The notes beneath the pieces are model-generated. The model had not been told where the DNA came from. It did no database searches and saw only the letters and a program-made list of their open reading frames with translations. Below are positions 7,822 to 15,963 of a stretch of DNA of 56,841 bases, one piece after another (the first letter of the stretch is position 1; every line of letters begins with the position of its first letter). This stretch comes from JBCBXA01 sp039816825. Lineage in GTDB: Bacteria; Pseudomonadota; Alphaproteobacteria; Rhizobiales; Rhizobiaceae. The stretch spans positions 1 to 56,841 of the forward strand of contig JBCBXA010000008.1 in assembly GCA_039816825.1 (NCBI GenBank), given 5' to 3'. The translations under genes were made by a program, and so were the position numbers.

Positions 7822-8570
7822 TTTCCCTCAAACATTGCGTCCGGTCGGCAGTTCTGATGCTGCTCTGCGTGGGTGTGACCGCCTGTGGCACCGGAGACCG
7901 GCTGAAGAATGTTGGCAAACCTCCGGCGCTGTCCGCCATCGAAAACCCGACGACAGCCCGCAACTACCGGCCGGTGCAGATGCCCATGCCTGAACCACGC
8001 CAGGAGGTGTTCGAAGACAACTCGCTTTGGCGCACGGGCTCGAGATCGTTCTTCAAGGATCAGCGCGCACGCCGCCGCGGGGACATTCTGACCATTTTGG
8101 TGTCCGTGACGGACAGCGCGCAGGTCGAGAACAGCACGGAGCGCAAACGCACCAACAGTGAGGATCTCGGTGCCACCGGCGCATTGGGAGGCAAGCTGAT
8201 AGATGTCATCGGCGCGGACGCGGCGCAGGCCGGTGGCCTAGTTGATCTGAATTCGGCCAACTCTTCTGCTGGCGAGGGCAAGATCAATCGCCGGGAAACG
8301 CTGACGACCAAAATTGCAGCCGTGGTCACCCAGGTTCTGCCGAACGGAAATCTCGTGATTGAGGGTCGCCAGGAGATCAGGGTCAACTTTGAAGTCCGTG
8401 AGATGATTGTGGCTGGTATCGTTCGGCCCGAGGACATCGCGGCAGACAATACGGTGGAAAGCTCCAAGATCGCCGAGGCCCGCATCTCCTACGGTGGCCG
8501 CGGTCAGATCACCGACGTGCAACAACCCAGATACGGCCAGCAGGTGCTCGACGTGCTCCTGCCTTTCTAA
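7818..8570 (+). CDS. flgH: Flagellar L-ring lipoprotein FlgH
   Basis: 250 residues with a lipoprotein signal (LLCVGVTAC, Cys about residue 20), as expected for the outer-membrane L-ring protein. Family motifs seen: SRSFFKDQRARRRGDILTIL, LTTKIAAVVTQVLPNGNLV, EGRQEIRVNFE, and the C-terminal GRGQITDVQQPRYGQQVLD. Last gene of the rod/ring operon; a terminator hairpin follows. Confidence 0.96.
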   Translation: MISLKHCVRSAVLMLLCVGVTACGTGDRLKNVGKPPALSAIENPTTARNYRPVQMPMPEPRQEVFEDNSLWRTGSRSFFKDQRARRRGDILTILVSVTDSAQVENSTERKRTNSEDLGATGALGGKLIDVIGADAAQAGGLVDLNSANSSAGEGKINRRETLTTKIAAVVTQVLPNGNLVIEGRQEIRVNFEVREMIVAGIVRPEDIAADNTVESSKIAEARISYGGRGQITDVQQPRYGQQVLDVLLPF

Positions 8571-8655
8571 GGCCCGATCTTCGCCTTCGACTCTTCCACA
8601 TATGGTCGGCCCCGCGCGCGTTCCCTTGCGCGTGGCCGTCCCGAAGGCGAGACAA

Positions 8656-8688
8656 AGGCGCGGTGTCCAGCGGGGCACCGCGCCTTTT
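8656..8688 (+). terminator. Rho-independent terminator after flgH
   Basis: Stem AGGCGCGGTG (8656-8665) with CACCGCGCCT (8676-8685), a 10-base loop, then a short run of T. It closes the flgFGAH operon before the DUF523 gene. Confidence 0.8.
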
Positions 8689-8719
8689 CGTATGTCGGCG
8701 CGGACGTTAGGCTTGTGTC

Positions 8720-9244
8720 ATGAACCAGCCACGCATTCTTGTGAGTGCTTGTCTTCTGGGCGAGCCGGTGCGCTACAATGGAAGCGCCGCCACTCTGCAG
8801 CACGAGCTGTTGAAGCGCTGTCACCGAGACAGGCTTCTGGTGCCGCTATGCCCTGAGATCGCGGCTGGCTTTGAAACCCCCCGTCGTCCAGCGGAAATCG
8901 TCGTCGGCCACACAGGCACCGACATTTGGCAAGGGCGTGGAGCCGTCGTCGAGGATCAGGGCGCCAACGTTACAGCCCCGTTTCGCGAGGGGGCAAGGAT
9001 CGCTGTGGACACGGCACGCAAGGCCGGCTGCAGGTTCGCCCTGCTAACCGATGGCAGCCCATCCTGCGGGACGAACTACATCTATTCCGGGCAGTTTGAC
9101 GGCCAGCGCCGGCAGGGACAGGGTGTTGTGGCGGCAGCACTCCAAGAGGCGGGTGTCAGGTGCTTTTCGCAGTCTCGAATCGGAGACCTGGCAGAAGCTG
9201 TGGCCAGCTTCTGCTCAGCCGATGATCGAGAGGGTACGACCTAG
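8720..9244 (+). CDS. DUF523 protein, TudS-like 2-thiouracil desulfurase family
   Basis: 174 residues. Three conserved cysteines lie where the family binds an Fe-S cluster: C11 (SACLLGEPVRYNG), C44 (PLCPE) and C116 (GSPSCGTNYIY). TudS enzymes of this family desulfurate thiouracil with a [4Fe-4S] cluster; other members have unknown substrates, so the family and not the reaction is certain. The usual GGL after CPE is AAGF here. Its last bases overlap the convergent DUF1402 gene by 4. Confidence 0.85.
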   Translation: MNQPRILVSACLLGEPVRYNGSAATLQHELLKRCHRDRLLVPLCPEIAAGFETPRRPAEIVVGHTGTDIWQGRGAVVEDQGANVTAPFREGARIAVDTARKAGCRFALLTDGSPSCGTNYIYSGQFDGQRRQGQGVVAAALQEAGVRCFSQSRIGDLAEAVASFCSADDREGTT

Positions 9245-10248
9245 CTCCCGCTTCCAAATATGGCTTCGAGGTCTTCGATACGGTCGTTCACCAACCAGCC
9301 ATAATAATTTTCCTGGGGCAGCTTGGCCTTCTTGCCAGACGCCTTTCGCTTCTTGTTCTCCGCCGCAAGTGCCGCTGCACGGGCCCGGCTGTCGCCGAGA
9401 TTGTAGAGGGTCGCGGTCAGACCCGGATTGCCGGAGATGTCAAAATCAGCCAGCGCTTTATAGTCATCAATGGCCTGTGCAATGATGGCAGCGACGAAGT
9501 TGAGACTGTCATCGGGGCGCATGATCGCACGATAGAGGTCTGCCGCCCGGTTTTCGTTGAGGCGTCGCCCACCCGACACTTTGCGCACTCGGTCAGAGAC
9601 CTTCAATGCGGTCAGCGGGTTCACCTGTCCCAGCCCAAACGTCTGTCCGGCCAGAAACGGCTGAAAGAAGACACGGCTGAACCGATCTTCAGGGTAGTCG
9701 TTTCCGTCCACCCTCTTGCCCCGGAACTCTTCATTGAAGACGGCTTCTCGGCACGTCCACAGGGAGACCGAGCCGTCAAGGTCGTCACATTTTTCGAACT
9801 GCTCGCGTTTCAGGAACGTCCGAATGGTCTCGCCGTCATGCTCGAAACGAAACTCTTCATTTCCGTAGCTCCGGGCCTTCACATAGTAGGTCTGTAGCCG
9901 GTCGAGCACATCAACATTGTAGGTGTGCTCGCCCACCAGAGCTCCGGTGATGTGAATCGGATCAATGCCGTAAGCCTTTGCTGACTTACGAATGCGGTCC
10001 TGCAGCTTCTGATCGCTCTGAAGAAGCGCCAGGACCTTTTCGTATTTCTTGTCGAAGCTGGTTTTCTTGGCTCGGGTCCGGCGCTGGGATGCGCCGGGGA
10101 CCGCTGGTTGCTCGGCGTTGCGATTGCCCGCCGGGACTTCGGTCGCTGCATAGGCGGCCGTGGTTGTGAGCAAGAGCCCTGAGGCAAAAGCAAGAGACAG
10201 CGCGCACGCCGTGATGCGCAGGGTCAAATTGCGAAATGCAGAGTTCAT
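9241..10248 (-). CDS. DUF1402 secreted protein, possibly lysozyme-fold
   Basis: 335 residues from the ATG at 10248, preceded by AGGTGG; the frame is open further up but the start chosen gives a clean signal peptide (ALSLAFASGLLLTTTAAYA). Family features: a long helical body, IDPIHITGALVGEHTYNVD, QPFLAGQTFGLGQVNPLTAL, and the C-terminal NYYGWLVN. No function is established. The GEH motif followed by an FGLGQVNP motif resembles the catalytic Glu and GLMQ-type motif of lytic transglycosylases, so a peptidoglycan-binding or cleaving role is possible (inference). It lies beside hslU, as I recall for DUF1402 genes in Rhizobiales. Confidence 0.75.
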   Translation of the reverse strand: MNSAFRNLTLRITACALSLAFASGLLLTTTAAYAATEVPAGNRNAEQPAVPGASQRRTRAKKTSFDKKYEKVLALLQSDQKLQDRIRKSAKAYGIDPIHITGALVGEHTYNVDVLDRLQTYYVKARSYGNEEFRFEHDGETIRTFLKREQFEKCDDLDGSVSLWTCREAVFNEEFRGKRVDGNDYPEDRFSRVFFQPFLAGQTFGLGQVNPLTALKVSDRVRKVSGGRRLNENRAADLYRAIMRPDDSLNFVAAIIAQAIDDYKALADFDISGNPGLTATLYNLGDSRARAAALAAENKKRKASGKKAKLPQENYYGWLVNDRIEDLEAIFGSGS

Positions 10249-10470
10249 GTCCACCTGGCCCAGCCCAACTGAAAACGCGACGACACCCTCAAAAGTCACA
10301 CACATCGCGTATGAGTCACGCTGTGGTGTGGCACGGCGGCGAAAAAGAGGCAGTTGTCCACGCAACGGGGTGGTCGTGCGCCATGGCCGCCATCAAGTCA
10401 ACGGGGAGTGACCAAAGGGCAACAGTGTCACAAGTTCCCGTGGGCCGACGGCGCGCGACGGATCCTGGGC

Positions 10471-11790
10471 TTAGAGAATGTACCGCGACAGATCCGTGTT
10501 CTGCGAAAGATCTTCCACCTGCTCACGGACATAGGCTGCATCCACCGTCATGGTCTCACCGTTCTTATTGGGAGCGTTGAAAGAGATGTCGTCCAGCACC
10601 CGCTCCATCACCGTTTGCAACCTGCGCGCACCGATGTTTTCCACAGTCGTGTTCAGGTTCACGGCGATGTCGGCGAGGGCATCAATGGCGTCCTCGGTGA
10701 AATCCAACGTCACGCCTTCAGTCTGCATCAGGGCGATGTACTGCTTGATCAGGCTCGCCTCGGTTTCTGTGAGGATGCGTTTGAAGTCCTCTTTCTCAAG
10801 CGCCCGAAGGTTCACACGGATGGGCAGGCGGCCCTGCAGTTCAGGCAGCAGATCCGACGGCTTGGCGACGTGGAATGCGCCGGACGCGATGAAGAGAATG
10901 TGGTCCGTCTTCACCTGGCCATGCTTGGTGGCAACGGTGGTGCCCTCCACAAGAGGCAGCAGGTCACGCTGGACGCCCTCGCGCGACACGCCGCCGGAGA
11001 TGCCGCCGCGTTCGCTGCCCACGGCGATCTTGTCGATCTCGTCAAGGAAGACGATGCCATCATTTTCCACCAGCGTGATCGCCTCGGCGGTCACCTGCTC
11101 GTCGTCGAGCAGCTTGTCGCTTTCCTCGGCAATCAGCAGTTCATAGCTGTCCTTAACCGTGGTCTTGCGCTTCTTGGTGGGTTGCTGAAATGCCTTGCCC
11201 ATAATGTCGCTGAGATTGATCATGCCGACATTCTGGCCGGGCATGCCTGGGATTTCGAAATTGGGCGCGCCGCCCGTGTCGGCAATTTCGACCTCAATTT
11301 CCTTGTCGTCCAACTGGCCATCTCGCAGCGTGTTGCGAAAAGCGTCCCGCGTGGACGGGCTGGCATTGGCCCCTACCAGCGCGTCCAGCACGCGCTCTTC
11401 GGCGCCCGCATGGGCCTTGGCCTTCACCTCTTCGCGCTTTTTCTCACGCACGAGGGCGATGCCGGCTTCCACCAGATCCCGGACGATCTGTTCCACATCA
11501 CGGCCCACATAGCCCACTTCCGTGAACTTGGTGGCTTCGACCTTGATGAACGGTGCACCCGCGAGTTTCGCCAGGCGACGGCTGATCTCGGTTTTGCCAA
11601 CGCCGGTGGGGCCGATCATCAGAATATTCTTGGGCAGCACTTCTTCGCGCAGGCCCTCTTCAAGCTGCTGGCGACGCCATCTGTTGCGCAGGGCGATGGC
11701 TACAGCGCGCTTGGCGTCCTTCTGGCCGATGATGAAGCGGTCCAGTTCTGAAACGGTTTCGCGGGGTGAAAAGGAAGAGGTGTCGGGCAT
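10471..11790 (-). CDS. hslU: ATP-dependent protease ATPase subunit HslU (ClpY)
   Basis: 439 residues. AAA+ unfoldase that feeds substrates to HslV in the cytoplasm. Walker A (GPTGVGKTE, about residues 57-65), Walker B (GIVFLDEIDKIA), sensor region (GAFHVAKPSDLLPELQGRLPIRV) and the C-terminal activator tail ending LSRYIL, which inserts into HslV, are all present. It is the last gene of the hslV-GNAT-membrane protein-hslU operon, 6 bases after the membrane protein. Confidence 0.97.
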   Translation of the reverse strand: MPDTSSFSPRETVSELDRFIIGQKDAKRAVAIALRNRWRRQQLEEGLREEVLPKNILMIGPTGVGKTEISRRLAKLAGAPFIKVEATKFTEVGYVGRDVEQIVRDLVEAGIALVREKKREEVKAKAHAGAEERVLDALVGANASPSTRDAFRNTLRDGQLDDKEIEVEIADTGGAPNFEIPGMPGQNVGMINLSDIMGKAFQQPTKKRKTTVKDSYELLIAEESDKLLDDEQVTAEAITLVENDGIVFLDEIDKIAVGSERGGISGGVSREGVQRDLLPLVEGTTVATKHGQVKTDHILFIASGAFHVAKPSDLLPELQGRLPIRVNLRALEKEDFKRILTETEASLIKQYIALMQTEGVTLDFTEDAIDALADIAVNLNTTVENIGARRLQTVMERVLDDISFNAPNKNGETMTVDAAYVREQVEDLSQNTDLSRYIL

Positions 11791-11796
11791 ACCGGT

Positions 11797-13029
11797 TTAC
11801 GCACTCAATTTGGGAGGTGCCACTTTGATGGGCGGCAATCTGTTGAGCGCGGATGTGGGGAGGCTGGGGCGGATGATCAACCAGCGAATGCGCTGCCAGC
11901 CCGCACCAAACATGATCACCAGCGAGCCGATGACGAGCAAAACGATGGCGAATGTGGGCACGCCAGTGGCCACTGCAGTGCCCTCAATCAGAGTGGCAAT
12001 ACCAAGCACGCCCAAATAAGCCAGCGATGGCACGAGGAGAGAGCGGCGGTCTATCGTAAGCGCCACATAGGTGAAGATGATCACCAGCACGAACAGACCA
12101 ATACCTGCGCCTTGTGACCCTTCGATTTCGCCGAAAACAAGGGTCTGGCCCGTGGCCAGCAGAAAGAGCGGATGCACCATGAGCGGCGCGGAGAGCACAT
12201 GCAGCCAGAAGGCGCAGTCCGACCACACGGTTTCCCGCTCGCGATCGTGCAGGTCAAAGGCAACGCCCACCGCGAAGATCGCAAGACCACACACCAGCGG
12301 CATAAACAGCGCGTTCCGCGTCAGGTCCAGAAAGTCAGCAGTGCTGGTGATTTGAATATCCGCGCTGATCACGCCGTCATAGACGTAGAGAAGCGCGTAC
12401 TGGAAAATCAGCCCGGTGATCGCAAGCGCAATAGCGGCAGCGAGTATCGGCACCCGGAAGCGCCAGAAATAGACCACTGACGCAGCTATCAGCCCGCCAA
12501 AGAAGGTCAGACCCGCAGTGGAGATCTCCGCCCGCATGCCAAGCAGTTCGAGCACGTTCTCCGGAATGCGGAGACCCATCTGTGCAATCAGCGTCTGAAT
12601 GATCAACTGGCCAATCGCCCAGACAAACGCCACCGCCAGAACCGTGCTCGAAAGCTTCATGCGGCGCTGGCGCGTCACCATTTCGGCAATGCCCCAGACG
12701 GCGACCATGGAAACAAGCCACAGGACGACCTGATTGTCGGTGAAAATCGCAGCGAAGGCGGACAATCCACCGGCCAGAAGCAGCACCACACCCACGGTGA
12801 CAAAGAGATCATTGCCTCCACCGACAAGGCGCAGATTTTCGTCCTGATCGAGGGAGAGCCTTGGCTGATCAGCGCCAGAACTGCCACCGTTTGGCAATGG
12901 CGGTGGAGCACTCGCTGTCTCGTCGTGAGTGGCTAATTCCGCCGCGAGGGAGTTGAGTGCCTTGCCCTGTTCGGCAGTGATGATCTGCCGATCCACGCCG
13001 GTGCGGATCAGGTTTTCTGTGTCAGCCAT
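11797..13029 (-). CDS. Polytopic membrane protein of unknown function (DUF2157-like layout)
   Basis: 410 residues: a soluble N-terminal head (about 100 residues, Pro/Gly-rich, with an initial helix LIRTGVDRQIITAEQG) and about ten predicted membrane segments. I do not recognise a catalytic motif. The head-plus-ten-helices layout recalls DUF2157-type proteins but the match is not secure. It overlaps the GNAT gene upstream by 22 bases and is 6 bases from hslU, so it is co-transcribed with the HslVU protease; a link between that protease and a membrane process is conceivable but unproven. Confidence 0.6.
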   Translation of the reverse strand: MADTENLIRTGVDRQIITAEQGKALNSLAAELATHDETASAPPPLPNGGSSGADQPRLSLDQDENLRLVGGGNDLFVTVGVVLLLAGGLSAFAAIFTDNQVVLWLVSMVAVWGIAEMVTRQRRMKLSSTVLAVAFVWAIGQLIIQTLIAQMGLRIPENVLELLGMRAEISTAGLTFFGGLIAASVVYFWRFRVPILAAAIALAITGLIFQYALLYVYDGVISADIQITSTADFLDLTRNALFMPLVCGLAIFAVGVAFDLHDRERETVWSDCAFWLHVLSAPLMVHPLFLLATGQTLVFGEIEGSQGAGIGLFVLVIIFTYVALTIDRRSLLVPSLAYLGVLGIATLIEGTAVATGVPTFAIVLLVIGSLVIMFGAGWQRIRWLIIRPSLPTSALNRLPPIKVAPPKLSA

Positions 13030-13526
13030 TCGGGGAGAAGCTCCATCAGGACCACGCTGTGGCTTTGCTTATAGCTTTCATCGAAGCTTCTGAAACCGGC
13101 TTTCTCATAGGCGCGGATGGCACGATGGTTATGAGCATCGGGGTCGATGGTCAGCCGCACCACACCTTCGGCAAACAGCTTCTGCGCAAAGGCGCGCACG
13201 ATCTTCGCGCCATGGCCGAGCGCGCGGCTGGCGAGGGTTATGTCTACGCCTCGCGATCCCTCTGGCATCTCAGCCTGCCATGGCTCTTCTTGCTGGTAAG
13301 ATGGGTCCCAGTTTGGGATCCAAACCTGCACATAGCCAAGGAAAGCCTTGTCTAGGAAAACAGCGAAGCCACGGCTTTCACCGCTCGCTTCGCCCTCTTC
13401 GATCAGCTGCCATTCATGGTTGGCCTCGCCCCACCATTCTCCGACATGCGGCTCCCGCAGCATCGCCTTGAAGTCGGCTTCATGCTCGGCTCCTATCGGC
13501 TCGAAGCGATAGGTGGGATCGGTCAT
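13008..13526 (-). CDS. GNAT acetyltransferase, AAC(6')-like
   Basis: 172 residues. N-terminal motif VGEWWGEANHEW and EGSRGVDITLAS, then the acetyl-CoA loop region (ALGHGAKIVRAF) and TIDPDAHNHRAIRAYEKAGF resemble the AAC(6') aminoglycoside acetyltransferase group. Chromosomal homologues between hslV and hslU are common in alphaproteobacteria and need not confer resistance; the natural substrate is unknown. Its ATG overlaps the hslV stop by 4 bases. Confidence 0.85.
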   Translation of the reverse strand: MTDPTYRFEPIGAEHEADFKAMLREPHVGEWWGEANHEWQLIEEGEASGESRGFAVFLDKAFLGYVQVWIPNWDPSYQQEEPWQAEMPEGSRGVDITLASRALGHGAKIVRAFAQKLFAEGVVRLTIDPDAHNHRAIRAYEKAGFRSFDESYKQSHSVVLMELLPEWLTQKT

Positions 13527-14089
13527 TCGGCTGCGTCTTCAATCATGTCGAGAATGACATTGTGGTTGGTGTAAACGCAGATGTCTGCAGCGATTTCCAT
13601 GGCCTTGCGGGCGATGGTTTCGGCATCCACTTCGGTGTCATACAATGCGCGCCCGGCGGCTAGCGCATAGTTTCCGCCCGAGCCGATGGCGGCCACGCCA
13701 TGCTCGGGCTCAAACACATCGCCTGCACCCGTGACCATCAACGAGATGTCCTTGTCGGCGACGAGCAGCAGCGCTTCGAGATTGCGCAGATATTTGTCCG
13801 TGCGCCAATCCTTTGCGAGCTCGACGGCAGCCCGCATGAGCTGACCGGGATATTGCTCCAGCTTCCGCTCGAGCCTTTCAAGCAGCGTGAACGCGTCAGC
13901 CGTGGCCCCGGCAAAACCACACACCACAGATCCGTCCCCGACACGGCGCACTTTGCGGCTGTTGCCCTTCATCACGGTCTGGCCCATGGACGCCTGGCCA
14001 TCGCCGGCAATGACCACTTTGCCGTCCTTACGCACCATGATGATGGTGGTGGCGTGCACCTTCTGATTGAATGCGTTCTGCTCTGACAT
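13523..14089 (-). CDS. hslV: ATP-dependent protease peptidase subunit HslV (ClpQ)
   Basis: 188 residues. Proteasome-like threonine protease that forms the proteolytic core with HslU. Thr14 (VHATTIIMVR) would be the N-terminal nucleophile after removal of a 13-residue propeptide, longer than in E. coli. GDGQASMGQTVMKGN, GFAGATADAFTLLERLE and AIGSGGNYALAAGRAL are the usual signature blocks. First gene of its operon; a heat-shock type promoter lies about 25 bases upstream. Confidence 0.97.
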   Translation of the reverse strand: MSEQNAFNQKVHATTIIMVRKDGKVVIAGDGQASMGQTVMKGNSRKVRRVGDGSVVCGFAGATADAFTLLERLERKLEQYPGQLMRAAVELAKDWRTDKYLRNLEALLLVADKDISLMVTGAGDVFEPEHGVAAIGSGGNYALAAGRALYDTEVDAETIARKAMEIAADICVYTNHNVILDMIEDAAE

Positions 14090-14113
14090 TCCAAACTCCG
14101 TTCGTTGAGCCGA

Positions 14114-14141
14114 ACGTAAGTGCCCTTAAGATTCATACAAG
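14114..14141 (-). promoter_or_regulatory. Candidate RpoH (sigma-32) promoter of hslVU
   Basis: On the minus strand, CTTGTA (14141-14136), a 15-base spacer, then CTTACGT (14120-14114). This resembles the alphaproteobacterial RpoH pattern CTTGAA-N16-CYTATNT and lies just upstream of hslV. Confidence 0.5.
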
Positions 14142-14246
14142 CAACGCACGCAAGCAACGGCACAAAGGCGTTGACCAAGCTGCGCTTTGCGATTTGCCCT
14201 TCGCCCGCGCCCTGCTAGAAGGCGGCCATCTGGTTTGGAGAACATT

Positions 14247-14843
14247 ATGGCGCGCAAAGCTTCCATCGAGCGCAAAACCAATGAAACAAGCATCGCTGTG
14301 GACGTGAATGTGGACGGCGAGGGCCGTTTCGACATCGCCACCGGCATTGGCTTTTTCGACCATATGCTGGAGCAGCTTTCCAAGCACTCGCTCATCGATA
14401 TGAAGGTTCGTGCCGAAGGCGATCTGCACATTGACGCCCACCACACCACGGAAGACGTGGGCATTGCCCTTGGCCAGGCGCTTGATAAAGCGCTGGGTGA
14501 TCGTCGCGGCGTCCGCCGCTACGCGTCGCTCGATCTGTGCATGGACGAAGCGCTGAGTTTTGCGGCGATCGATGTGTCCGGGCGCCCGTTCATGGTGTGG
14601 GATGTGGACTTCCCGTCCGGTGCGGTCGGCGGTTACGACACTGAGCTGTTTCGCGAGTTCTTCCACGCCTTTGCCATGAATGCGCGCACCACGCTGCACG
14701 TTAAAAATCTGTACGGTGCCAACACCCACCACATCGCTGAAACGCTGTTCAAAGTGGTTGCGCGGGTGCTCCGTGCTGCAACGGAGATCGATCCCCGCAT
14801 GATGGACGAGGTGCCCTCCACCAAGGGCACTCTGACGGCCTGA
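14247..14843 (+). CDS. hisB: Imidazoleglycerol-phosphate dehydratase HisB
   Basis: 198 residues from the ATG at 14247 (GGAG upstream; the in-frame ATG at 14187 adds an unrelated leader). Sixth step of histidine synthesis, a Mn-dependent dehydration. Metal-binding histidine motifs GFFDHMLEQLSKHS, DAHHTTEDVGIALG and the second-half NTHHIAETLFK are intact. It is the monofunctional form, with no phosphatase domain. First gene of the his operon; its TGA overlaps the next ATG by one base. Confidence 0.97.
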   Translation: MARKASIERKTNETSIAVDVNVDGEGRFDIATGIGFFDHMLEQLSKHSLIDMKVRAEGDLHIDAHHTTEDVGIALGQALDKALGDRRGVRRYASLDLCMDEALSFAAIDVSGRPFMVWDVDFPSGAVGGYDTELFREFFHAFAMNARTTLHVKNLYGANTHHIAETLFKVVARVLRAATEIDPRMMDEVPSTKGTLTA

Positions 14844-15304
14844 TGGCGCGGTACGATATTTACGAAAAGGCGGGTGAGCGCCGCGCAGTGCCTGATGGCT
14901 TGAGCGGTGCGGCCTTCTGGTTCGGCTCCTTCTGGCTTCTGGCAAAAGGGCTGTGGCTGGAGGCGCTGGCCGGGTTTGCTTTCGTCATTTTCGTCGCGCT
15001 GCCGGTGCTTCCATATGCGCCATGGGCCGCCTTGGGTTTGCTGGTCTGCCCGGCGCTCTACGCGTGGATTGAGGGGCATGCTCTGGTCGCACGTCGCCTG
15101 GAGCGCAAGGGCTGGAAGCACGTGGCCGCTGTGGAGGCTGCCAGCCGGGACGGTGCGCTGATCATGTACGAGGCCAGTTTGATGCGTTCGGGGTCCACGC
15201 CTCCGCCTCTGCCCAGTACGACGCCAGATGCCACCGCAATTGGACGGTCCAAGGTGCAAGGCACGATGCGCGGCCCGGCACCGTTTGGGCTGGAAGGTCT
15301 GTGA
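14843..15304 (+). CDS. DUF2628 small membrane protein in the his operon
   Basis: 153 residues. GLSGAAFWFGSFWLLAKGLW and the following hydrophobic stretches (~45-75) form the DUF2628 motif with two or three membrane segments; the Pro-rich tail is probably cytoplasmic. Function unknown. A DUF2628 gene between hisB and hisH is a recurring alphaproteobacterial arrangement. Confidence 0.8.
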   Translation: MARYDIYEKAGERRAVPDGLSGAAFWFGSFWLLAKGLWLEALAGFAFVIFVALPVLPYAPWAALGLLVCPALYAWIEGHALVARRLERKGWKHVAAVEAASRDGALIMYEASLMRSGSTPPPLPSTTPDATAIGRSKVQGTMRGPAPFGLEGL

Positions 15305-15306
15305 GC

Positions 15307-15963
15307 ATGACCGACACGGTCGCCATCATCGACTACGGGTCTGGCAATCTGCGCTCCGCCACCAAGGCTTTTGAACGCGCTGCCCGCGAAACATCTCTCG
15401 ATAGCCGTATCGTCCTGACCGCCGATCCCGAAGTGGTTGCCCAGGCGAGCCATGTCGTGCTTCCGGGCGTCGGTGCTTTTGCAGATTGCGCTGCGGGTCT
15501 GGCCGCCGTCGACGGGATGCGCGAGGCGATTGACGAAGCTGCCATCGAGAAGGGCAGGCCCTTCCTTGGCATATGCGTCGGCCAGCAGCTCATGGCCCGG
15601 CGTGGACTGGAGAAGGTCACGACTGACGGCTTTAGCTGGATTAAAGCCGATGTAATTGAGATCACGCCAGACGATCCGGAACTCAAGATCCCGCAGATGG
15701 GATGGAACACGCTGAACGTGCAAAGCGCGCATCCGGTCCTCAACGGCATTGCCACCGGCCCTGATGGTCTGCACGCCTATTTCGTGCACTCCTACCACAT
15801 GGCTGACGTTCCGACTGAGCAACTGGTTGCGACCGCAGACTATGGCGGCCCCGTCACTGCGATCGTGGGCCGTGACAATCTTGTGGGCACACAGTTCCAC
15901 CCCGAAAAGAGCCAGTCCCTCGGCCTGGCCCTGATCGCCAATTTTTTGAGGTGGCGGCCGTGA
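15307..15963 (+). CDS. hisH: Imidazole glycerol phosphate synthase glutaminase subunit HisH
   Basis: 218 residues from the ATG at 15307, which has GGAAGG nine bases upstream; a GTG at 15301 is the other possible start. HisH releases ammonia from glutamine for HisF. Glutamine amidotransferase triad: Cys in LGICVGQQLM, and His/Glu in QFHPEKS. The PGVGAFADC oxyanion strand is present. The stop overlaps the GTG of the next gene by 4 bases. Confidence 0.96.
   Translation: MTDTVAIIDYGSGNLRSATKAFERAARETSLDSRIVLTADPEVVAQASHVVLPGVGAFADCAAGLAAVDGMREAIDEAAIEKGRPFLGICVGQQLMARRGLEKVTTDGFSWIKADVIEITPDDPELKIPQMGWNTLNVQSAHPVLNGIATGPDGLHAYFVHSYHMADVPTEQLVATADYGGPVTAIVGRDNLVGTQFHPEKSQSLGLALIANFLRWRP

Noticed and set aside
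10354..11751. 465-codon frame opposite hslU
   Set aside because: Mirror of hslU; no motif and no ribosome site.
13008..13526. Aminoglycoside resistance gene
   Set aside because: The AAC(6') resemblance is to a broad chromosomal group often found beside hslVU, without evidence of resistance.
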